DNA from: Phycisphaerae bacterium
GTDB taxonomy: Bacteria; Planctomycetota; Phycisphaerae; Phycisphaerales; SM1A02
Direction of reading: 5' to 3'
Assembly (NCBI GenBank): GCA_016795065.1
Contig: JAEUIU010000053.1
Location: 1 to 64,000 of the forward strand
Length of the DNA stretch: 64,000 nt
Shown here: positions 1 through 9,100 of the stretch, one piece after another
How positions within the stretch are numbered: the stretch's first letter is position 1
Layout: every line of letters starts with the position of its first letter
Position numbers and translations under genes: made by a program
The notes under the pieces: model-generated
The model's input: only the letters and a program-made list of their open reading frames with translations
Database searches by the model: none
What the model was told of the DNA's origin: nothing

Positions 1-606
1 CAGGAAGATTCGAACGTGCCTGTCCGCTCTCCCCCGCCGCGCAGCGGCGGGGGAGATGTCGCCGGAGGCGACAGAGCGGGCTTCGAGGCGATCGCGGCGC
101 GCTCCGGCCCCCTCTGTCCGCTCCGCGGACATCTCCCCCGCGACCGCGGGGGAGAGCGATGTGGGGGATGATCGACACGCGCGGAATCCCGAACGCGCAG
201 GGGAACCACGGGGTGCTGGTCGCAGGGAGATTCGAACGTGCCTGTCCGCTCTCCCCCGACGCGCAGCGACGGGGGAGATGTCGCCGGAGGCGACAGAGGG
301 GGCTTCGAGGCGATCGCGGCGCGCGCCGGCCCCCTCTGTCCGCTCCTCGGACATCTCCCCCGCAATCGCGGGGGAGAGCGATGTGGGGGATGAACGACAC
401 GCGCGGAATCCCGAACGCGCAGGGGAACCACGGGTTGCTGGTCGCAGGAAGATTCGAACGTGCCTGTCCGCTCTCCCCCGCCGCGCAGCGGCGGGGGAGA
501 TGTCGCCGGAGGCGACAGAGGGGGCTTCGAGGCGATCGCGGCCGCGCCGGCCCCCTCTGTCCGCTCCGCGGACATCTCCCCCGCAATCGCGGGGGAGAGC
601 GAGAGG
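1..606. repeat. 222-bp tandem repeat array (about 2.7 copies visible)
   Basis: Copies begin at about 1, 223 and 445, so the period is 222 bp, and the array probably continues left of the window. Each unit starts with CAGG(A/G)AGATTCGAACG. It carries several boxes of CTCCCCCG facing CGGGGGAG. In the second copy, 270-302 and 330-362 form an imperfect inverted repeat (28 of 33 positions pair) around a 27-nt loop. Because 222 is divisible by three, several frames stay open and give repetitive Arg/Pro/Ala-rich peptides, but nothing suggests they are translated. The region 607-706 after the array shows no gene. Confidence 0.93.
270..362. repeat. Large imperfect palindrome inside repeat unit 2
   Basis: The left arm 270-302 and right arm 330-362 are inverted copies, 28 of 33 positions matching. 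The outer 13 bp and inner 11 bp match perfectly. Equivalent palindromes sit in the first and third units. The arms begin and end with the CGGGGGAGATGTC / GACATCTCCCCCG box. It could form a long hairpin in DNA or RNA. No function can be assigned. Confidence 0.85.
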
Positions 607-706
607 GGCGTTTTCCGGCGTGAAGCGCCGCGCCGCGTCCTCCGTGCCACCCTGCGCTCTGTGCAGAATGAACGGCGTCATGAGCGCACCCGCCTGAAGT
701 CTCGCG

Positions 707-1735
707 CTACCTCGACCGCACCAACCGCTCGCTCGCGATCCCGAGGGCGCGCAACGTCGGCGTGATGTCCTTGAGGTAGCGTCGCCCGTCCTCGACGTAG
801 CCTGCGGTCGGCTTCAGCTCGGCGATGTGGGAGCGGAAGAAGCGGTTCATCCGTTCCATGAAGAGCTCGCGCGTGAACTTCGCGGTCATGGACGCGAGGG
901 CGTTGGGGAGATGCCGCGATTCGCTCTCGACTTCGAAACTGATTGTGATCGTTCCGCGTCGGTCCTCGAGTCGGTAGCGGCTCAGCGAGTCGGTCTCGGC
1001 GACGATCGTGATGCTTGCTTCGGTGAAGAAGAGTTGGAGTGGCTCGCGATAGTGCATGCGACCGCCGTGACGGTCGACGACCACCCGCGGATGGTGCTGG
1101 CCGTGCTCGCTCCAGATGCGATTCACATGGCGCATGGCCATCTCGAAGTTCATGTCGCTCTTCTGGCTGCGGACGGCGAGTTCGTTGAATTGCGTACCGT
1201 CGAGCGCATCGCAGGCGATTCGGGCGAAGCGCACCGCGGCGCCGTTGGCCGCGACCCGCAATCGATTGGCGGCGATGGCGAGGGCGTCGGCCTCGAGGGC
1301 GAGCGGCAGGGGCGTCACCGAGGCGTACCAGGGCGACTCGTTCGGCGGGCCAACGGTCACGCCGAGGGCGGCAAAGAGCTCGTCGTCGGTGGCCGGCAAC
1401 GTCCGCTCGGTCGCGACGGCACTCAGGACGCCTCGCTCGAGGTGACGCAGTGGGTGGGACTTGCCTTCCTTCGCGCCCTTGAGCCGCTTGCTGTCGGCGA
1501 TGGCGATTCGCTTCCGCTTGTCGCTGGGCGAGTCGCAGACCGCGTCCTTCAGCCGCTCCCAGAGGTTCGGTGCCCGGAGGTCCGGCCTTGAGGGATCGAG
1601 GCCTTCGACAGCCACGACCGAACAGGCCACGCAGAGGGGGCCGAGCAGGGGGCCGTACCCGGCCTCATCGATGCCTGCGTAGATGAGCACGTCGGGAGCG
1701 TACGATCCGCGTGCGATGTTGAAGCCTAACGACAT
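707..1735 (-). CDS. RNase HII-like ribonuclease H family protein
   Basis: Predicted to be a divergent member of the RNase HII fold, which cleaves the RNA strand of RNA-DNA hybrids. The N-terminus carries the family signature IDEAGYGPLLGP, with D23 and E24 as predicted metal ligands. The D-S-K motif is at 81-83, and a later VVVD strand supplies D221. Near the C-terminus, NALASMTAKFTRE resembles the helix that follows the last acidic residue in RNase HII. At 342 residues it is clearly longer than typical RNase HII (about 200-250), with extra sequence between the D-S-K motif and the third Asp. The ATG at 1735 is chosen; a longer frame from a TTG at 1759 would overlap the start region of mnmA. 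It is divergent from mnmA with about 41 bp between them. The family is fairly secure, the exact substrate is not. Confidence 0.8.
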   Translation of the reverse strand: MSLGFNIARGSYAPDVLIYAGIDEAGYGPLLGPLCVACSVVAVEGLDPSRPDLRAPNLWERLKDAVCDSPSDKRKRIAIADSKRLKGAKEGKSHPLRHLERGVLSAVATERTLPATDDELFAALGVTVGPPNESPWYASVTPLPLALEADALAIAANRLRVAANGAAVRFARIACDALDGTQFNELAVRSQKSDMNFEMAMRHVNRIWSEHGQHHPRVVVDRHGGRMHYREPLQLFFTEASITIVAETDSLSRYRLEDRRGTITISFEVESESRHLPNALASMTAKFTRELFMERMNRFFRSHIAELKPTAGYVEDGRRYLKDITPTLRALGIASERLVRSR

Positions 1736-1776
1736 CTTGTCCCGGATCGCCAAGGCCAATGGCGGAGGCGGCGCCC

Positions 1777-2943
1777 ATGGCTAAGGTCCTCCTGGCCATG
1801 TCCGGCGGCGTCGACTCAAGCGTCGCCGCGGCGCTCCTTCAGCGGCAGGGCCACGAGGTCGTCGGCTGCTTCATGCGCCTGGGTTCGCCCGGCGAGGACC
1901 TCGAGGGACTGGTCGATCCGGACGCCGCCTGTCGGTTGCGTACCGGCACGTCGCTGCCGCAACTCAAGATCGGGCACCAGGGCTGCTGTTCGATCAACGA
2001 CGCCGCCGACGCCCGGCTCGTCGCGGCAAAGCTCGGCATCCAGTTCTACGTTTGCAACTTCAAGAAGGACTTCGGGCGGATCGTCGACTACTTCGTCGGC
2101 GAGTATCACGCCGGCCGGACGCCCAACCCCTGTGTGCGCTGCAACGACTGGCTCAAGTTCGGGAAGCTCCACGACTACGCGATGCAGATCGACGCCGAGT
2201 TCGTCGCCAGCGGGCACTACGCCCGCATCGGCCGCGACGCCGCGGGACGGGCGACGCTTCGGCGCGGCATCGATCGCGACAAGGACCAGAGTTATGTTCT
2301 CTTCGGAGCAAAGCAGGACCGGCTGGAGCGGATGATGCTCCCGATCGGCGAGCTCGAGAAGCCCGAAGTCCGCCGGCTAGCGAAGGAGTTCGGCCTGCCG
2401 GTCTTTGATAAGCCCGACTCGCAGGAGATCTGCTTCGTTCCCGACAACGACTACGCGGGCATGATCGCACGGCGCGACCCGACGAGCGTTCGCCCGGGGA
2501 AGATCGTGAACGCGGCGGGCGAGGTGTTAGGCGACCATCCCGGACATCAGCACTTCACCGTCGGCCAGCGCCGCGGGCTCGGCGTCGCGGCGGCCCAGCC
2601 CCTCTACGTCGTGCGCAAGGACGCGGAACGGAACCTCGTCGTGGTGGGAAGCCGCGAGGAGCTTCTCTCAACGGGATGCGTCGCCGGGAAGATCAACTGG
2701 CTCGCCGTATCGCCGGAGGATTGGCTCTCCTGCGACGTGGCCATTCGCTACAACAGTGACGCTGTTCCGGGTCGCGTGCGACGTCTTCGCGGCGCTGACG
2801 CCGAGCGATTGGAGATCGAGTTCGACGAGCCGCAGCACGCCGTCGCACCCGGTCAGGCAGCGGTGTGCTACGCAGGCGACCGCGTTCTGGGCGGCGGGTG
2901 GATCGAGGCGTCGCGATCTGCGACCCGCAATCCGCAGCCCTGA
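1777..2943 (+). CDS. mnmA: tRNA-specific 2-thiouridylase MnmA
   Basis: Catalyses ATP-dependent 2-thiolation of the wobble uridine in tRNAs for Lys, Glu and Gln, taking sulfur from a relay or desulfurase. The PP-loop SGGVDSS lies at residues 9-15. The first catalytic cysteine is C119 in NPCVRCN, and the second is C219 in DSQEICFV, so both members of the persulfide/disulfide pair are present. The protein is 388 residues, near the usual size. Residues 36-65 form an insertion of about 30 residues before the HQGCC segment, not seen in the Escherichia coli enzyme. An in-frame ATG at 1759 would add six residues; 1777 starts directly at MAKVLLAMSGG and is preferred. It is transcribed away from the RNase HII-like gene. 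Confidence 0.95.
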   Translation: MAKVLLAMSGGVDSSVAAALLQRQGHEVVGCFMRLGSPGEDLEGLVDPDAACRLRTGTSLPQLKIGHQGCCSINDAADARLVAAKLGIQFYVCNFKKDFGRIVDYFVGEYHAGRTPNPCVRCNDWLKFGKLHDYAMQIDAEFVASGHYARIGRDAAGRATLRRGIDRDKDQSYVLFGAKQDRLERMMLPIGELEKPEVRRLAKEFGLPVFDKPDSQEICFVPDNDYAGMIARRDPTSVRPGKIVNAAGEVLGDHPGHQHFTVGQRRGLGVAAAQPLYVVRKDAERNLVVVGSREELLSTGCVAGKINWLAVSPEDWLSCDVAIRYNSDAVPGRVRRLRGADAERLEIEFDEPQHAVAPGQAAVCYAGDRVLGGGWIEASRSATRNPQP

Positions 2944-3156
2944 CGACGACGTGTTGCTGTTTGTCATCGCCGAGCAAGTCGGCGGTTGTCACACGTCGTT
3001 CGCTTCCGTTGGCACACCAGACACCGGGAACCGATCAGGGACCAACACACCTTGGGTCGGGAGCAGGAAAATTGCGAATCCCTAGCATTGGTATTGAAGG
3101 CGCAGCAGTGTTGGGATATCTCTACTGCGGTTGCACGACGACCCTCTTGGGAGAAG

Positions 3157-6100
3157 ATGATGCGTTTATTCTCGTGGCGGCGGATTGGCGCGATGCTTGT
3201 AGCTTCTGTGAGCGCCATGACGGTGTCCTCGTCGGCAGCAGCGCAGTCTGTTGACCCCGCTCCGCGCATCGTCGCGGTTTCGCCCTCACCCGCCGGCGGC
3301 ATCCACGATCAAGTCGGTTTGCCGAGTCTTGACGTGACCTTCACCGAACCTGTCACAGTGGGCACCTCGCCGCTGGTTTGGGGCACGGCCGGCGGACTCC
3401 TCTCCAGCAGCACCCAGCTTCTTGGCGGTGGATTTACCCTTCGCATCAGCTTCGCCGGGGTCGTTGCCGACGACCGCCTGACGATTGTCCTTGGCGATGA
3501 GATCACCGATCTCGCAGGGAATCCCCTCGATGGCGAGATTGCGGTACCGGGCTTGGGATCGCTCCCCTCGGGCGACGGCGTGCCGGGCGGGCTGGCCGTC
3601 CTCCGTTACGACGTCCTGAAGGGCGACGTCAACGGTGATGGCGTCACGAACCCGTCCGACGCCGCTCTTCTGGTTGCCGCTCTCGGCGCCTGTGCCGGCG
3701 ACCCAGACTTCAGTTCGGAAGCCGACCTCAACAACGACGGCTGCGTCAACGTCCTCGACGTCCAGATCGTTCTCTCTGGCCAAGGTGGCTCGCTGCCGCC
3801 ACTCGATGGCGCCGCGCCGACGATCTCATCGATCAGCCGGGCGGACGGTTCGCCGCTGACCGAGGACCTCGAACTCCTCGCCATCACCTTCTCCGAGGAG
3901 TTGACTCCGCTCTCTGTCATCGAGGGCGTCATCAGCATGCGCGACTTCGACGGGACGACCTTCTTCCCGACGACGACGGTCCTCGGCGGCGACGGCCGCA
4001 CGATCGAGTGCCACTTCGCGCCGCCGATCTCCGCCTGCGGCAACCACACCGTCGCGATCTCGAATGCGGTCGCGGATCTCTCCGGCGAACTGTTCGTGCC
4101 GCCCGCCCAAGCCCCTGGCTTCACCGGCTCGACGCCGCCCGCGACGCCGGTTCTGAACAAGTACACCGCCATCACGTCGGCAGCCGGCGTGACCATCTCA
4201 GGCACCATCCCGCAGAAGGCTGGATTCGCGATCGCCGTTGAAGTGCGCGTTCAGGGTCCGGACCAGATCGTCACTGCGTCGGCCACTGGCACCTTCTCGG
4301 TCACGATGCCGCTCGAGGCGAACGAGATCAACTATCTCTACGTGAGCGCGATCTCGCCCTGCGGCATCGCTTCGGCCCCGGTCGTCGCCGAGGTCACCCG
4401 TGACAACACCGCTCCGAACCTCACCATCCAGTTCCCCGCCGACACGCGGCAGATCTTCGATGAGTTCGTCAACGTCGGCGGCACCGTCGGCGACACGCTG
4501 AGCGGATTCGAAGGCCTCACCGTCTCGGTGAACGGGCAGCGGGCCGTCGTCGACATCGCCCTCGGGCAGAACGGGACGTGGCTCGCCGAGAACGTCCAGC
4601 TCAACCGACCGAGCCAGCCGACCATCCTGAACGTCGTCGCCACCGACGTCGTCGGGAACACAGTCACGAAGTCGCTCACCGTCACGCGGGTCGCGCCGCC
4701 GCGGAACGCCCCGTACTTGGAAGTGCTTTCAGGTGACGACCAGGTTGGCCTCGTCGGCACGGCGCTGCCAGTGCCGATCGCCGTCAAGGTCTGGAAGGCC
4801 GACGGGACGCCGTACGCGAACAAGCTCGTCGACTTCCGCGTGACCCAGAACGACGGCCGCCTCTCGGGCAGGGGCTACGGCTCGGACACGATGTTCTACC
4901 AGGTGCTCACCGACGCCAGCGGTGTGGCGAGCGCGTCGTGGACGTTGGGCGGCACCGCCGGCTGCGGCAACCACCGGGTCGAGGCGACCGCGAAGGAGGT
5001 CGCGGGCATCGCCCTGTTCAGCGCGACCGCGGCCGCCGACACGCCCGACCAGATCAACATCGGTTCCGGCAACAACCAGCGGGTTGAGGTCGGCTCGCCC
5101 GCGCCGCTTCCTCTCTCCGCCTGGGTCAGCGACGCGACGAACCCCGTCGCGAACGTTCCCGTGACCTTCACCGTGACGAGCGGCGGCGGCTTGGTGAACG
5201 GCCAATCGCAAATCACGGTGCCAAGCGACGCGACCGGCCACGCCGACGTCGAGTTCACGACAGGGCTCGACGCGGGCGTGAACCGAGTCGAGGCCACCTT
5301 CCCCGGCAACAAGACGAGTCCAGCGGTCTTCACGACGTACGGCATCGTTCGCGACTACACCAAGCCGACAAGCTTCCGTGGACTCGTCCTCGATAACGCC
5401 AGCCGCCCGATTGGGAACGTCAAGGTCACGCTCAAGTTCGGCACGACCCTCGTCGGTCCCAAGCTGACCAACGAACAGGGCCAGTTCGAGTTCACCGACC
5501 TGACCAACGACGGCGCGGTCCACGTTATCGTCGAGGGTTTCCTCGCCAACAAGTTGAACGGCCAGCCGCTGCCGCCGGGCGTCAAGTTCCCGTCGCTTGG
5601 CTACGACACGTCGATCGTGCCGAACGCCGAGAACACCCTCGGCAAGCCGATTCTCTTGCCGCCGATGCTCCCCGAGAACACGGTGACCTGGGACGGCCAA
5701 AGCGACATCGAACTGACCTGCGCCGGCATGGAAGGCCTGGTCTTCCGCGTCAAGGCCAACTCGATGACCCTCGAGAACGGATCGACGCCGACGGTCAATG
5801 CGCCGGTGAAGCTCAGCCTGAACCAAGTCCACCACGACGACATCCCGATGCCGATGCCCAACGGCGTCGCGCCAGCGTTCGCGTGGACCTTCCAGCCAGC
5901 GGCGGCGACGTTCGACCCGCCGGTGGAGATCGAATACCCCAACATGTCCGTCCTCCCGCCGGGAGCGATGGCGTACTTCCTGACGTTCAATCACGACCTC
6001 GGCGAGTTCGAGATCATGTGCCCGGGACGGGTGAGCGAGGATGGATCGACGATCGTGACCGAGCCGGGGACGGGGTTGCGCCTGTCGGGGTGGGGGTGCA

Positions 6101-9100
6101 ATTGCCCGCCATATTCGGTGACGGGGGAGTGCAAGAAGAAGTTCCGTGTTGCAGTGGGGATCTTTGAGGGCGGCTTCCAAGGCGTTGGACCTCTTCCGTT
6201 GGGAGTACTCGGGAATTACTTCGAGGTGAATAACTTCGAGAAGCGACTGCAGGAGCTTGATCCGCAGGGCCGTATCACTGCGCGGATCTTTAGTGCCACC
6301 TCTCTTACCGATTTCACGGGCCTGGGACAGCTGTCACCTGCCAACGCCTGGCTCAATGAGATTGAAGAAAGCCAGGGCTCAAGGCCAAAGGTCTTGCTCG
6401 CGGGGTACAGCCTCGGGGCCGACTCTGTGGCACTGAGCGATTGGATTCCCGCAGACTGGCGACTGACAGGCGATCCCATCAGTAGGGAAGCGGCTCTCGT
6501 CGGAGAGCAGTTCCCCTGCCCGAATGGGGGTTGCAATGTTATGCAGACGAACTGCCTGATCTTGGGTCGAACGAGTGATGAGAACATCCGTTCCGTCCCG
6601 TCTTTGGATTTCCAGGTTGGCTGCGCAATCGCCGGACCGTGGTGCCTAAATGGCGAAGGGTTCGCGAACTGTGCATCGGGCTACTCGATCGCGGGCGTGG
6701 ACGCGGACTATCCCGACAAGAACCACGCCACCATCTCGCACGTGATCGGTCCCGCAGTACTGAACCGAGCGCAGCAACTCCTTGCGGCTGCAGGTGGAGA
6801 CGATCAAGGCAACGACGATCGGCGCGACGCTCCGAGTCTCGGCGCTGGATTCGATCTCTCTATTGCCGGGCAGCATGTCACGTCCGACGGCAGTGGTGCC
6901 TTCTCGATTCACAACATCACGGCTGCCGACAGTTTCGGACAGGGTGGGCCGGGCACTCCCCCCGACTTTGTGGCGGACGATCCACTACGAGTCGTCGGAT
7001 CGGCGGTTGTTGACGGGAAGACCTGGTACGTGATCTCGGAGCCGTTTCAGCTCGCGACCGGCGAGGCGTTCCTCGTTGACGGCGTCACCATCACCGATGT
7101 GCCACCACCGCTGCCGAGCGACATTGAGCTGGCTACCTCCCCTCTCCTCGTAGTCGGGCAGTCCATCGCCAGCTCAGTGATAGGAACATTCAGTGACGGC
7201 TCGTCGCAAGACCTGACTCCCGCAACTGCCTGGACCACCTACCGCACCAGCAACCCGCTCGTGGCGACAGTTGACAAGGATGGGGTCGTGGCAGCACACC
7301 AGCAAGGCACCGTCTTCATCACCGCGACCAACAACGCCGCGACGGCCGTGAAGAAGATCCTCGTGACGAACGACGCCGCACCGACCACCATCGTCGGCTT
7401 CGTTCAACTCGAGGACGGCACGCCGGTCGAGAACGCCGTGCTGGTAACGCCGCTCGGCGGGAAGGGCGTGAGCGGTCGGGACGGGTCGTTCAGCTTCAAG
7501 GTCGAGGTGGGTCAGCAGACGAGTTCGCTGAATGTGACAGCGGTCGCGACCGTCGGTGGCGTGACCTACTCGGGCACGAAGCTCGTGTCACCGACTGCGA
7601 TCGACGGCGTAACCGATGCAGGAGCCATTGCGATCTCCGCTGAAGCATCGTGTAGTGGAGACTTCGGTTGGATGTCTGGATTCGGGTTGCCTGGGATGAA
7701 CAATGGAGTCTCGGCCCTCACCGTCTTCGACGATGGTTCGGGCGGTGGGCCATCACTCTACGCGGGCGGCGGATTTACGTCTGCGGGCGGCGTGGCTGCG
7801 AACTACATAGCGAAATGGAACGGCACTTCGTGGTTGCCGCTCGGTACGGACGGGACTAATGGCGTGAACCTCTTCGTAAGCGCCCTCACGATATTCGACG
7901 ACGGTTTGGGTGGCGGGCCAGCGCTCTACGCGGGCGGCCGATTTACAACAGCGGGCGGCGTGGCTGCGAACTACATAGCGAAATGGAACGGCACTTCGTG
8001 GTCGTCGCTCGGTACGGGCGGGGCGAACGGCGTGAACTTCTGGGTGAACGCCCTGACGGTCTTCGACGACGGCTCGGGCGGCGGCCCCGCGCTCTATGCC
8101 GCAGGTTATTTCACGACGGCTGGTGGCGTCGCGGCGAACGCGATCGCGAAATGGGACGGCACCTCGTGGTCGCCGCTCGGGACGGGCTCGACCAACGGCC
8201 TGAACGGCTTCGTCCTCTCGCTCGCAGTCTTGGACGACGGCTCCAGCGGCGGCCCCGCACTCTACGCGGGGGGCGACTTCGCTGCGGCGGGCGGCGTAAC
8301 GGCCAACCGGATCGCGAAGTGGGACGGCGCCTCGTGGTCGCCGCTCGGTACGGGCGCGGCGAACGGTGTGAACAACCGGGTCTGGGGCCTTACGGTCTTC
8401 GACGATGGCTCGGGTGGCGGCCCCGCGCTCTACGCGGGGGGCGACTTCGCTGCGGCGGGCGGTGTCTCGGCGAACGGGATCGCGAAGTGGGACGGCACCT
8501 CGTGGTCACCGCTTGCGACGGGCGTTTTCGGCGCGGGACAGAGTGTGCGTGCCCTTACGGTATTCGACGACGGCTCGGGCGGCGGCCCCGCGCTCTATGC
8601 CGCAGGCTCTTTCACTACGGCTGGTGGCGTTGCGGCGAACGCGATCGCGAAATGGGACGGCACCTCGTGGTCGCCGCTCGGGGCGGGTTCAGCGAACGGG
8701 GTAAACCTCGACATTACCACCCTTACGGTCCTCGGAGACGGTACGGGCGGTGGTCCTGCATTGTACGTGGGCGGCAACTTCACGACGGCGGGCGGCGGGC
8801 TGGCCAACCGGATCGCGGAATGGGACGGCACCTCGTGGTCGCCGCTTCACTCGGCAGCGGCCGACGGCCTGAATGGCGACGTCTACTCGCTCGCGGTCTT
8901 CGACGACGGCGAGGGCGGCGGTCCTGCACTCTACGTGGGTGGGGACTTCACGACGGCGGGCGGTGTCGCGGCAAACCGGATCGCGAAGTGGGACGGCATC
9001 TCATGGTCTCCGCTGGGCACGGGCGCGAGCAACGGCCTCAGCGGCAGCGTCTCCGCGCTCTCGGTATTCGACGATGGCTTGGGCGGCGGTCCCGCTCTCT

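Noticed and set aside
223..260. tRNA-like T-loop (GATTCGAAC) in the first array
   Set aside because: The minus strand has TTCGAAT, but the flanking bases do not pair as a T-stem and no anticodon or D-arm can be drawn.
56..697. 213-residue repetitive frame across the first array
   Set aside because: It is open only because the 222-bp period is a multiple of three; other frames are open too, and no start signal or domain is seen.
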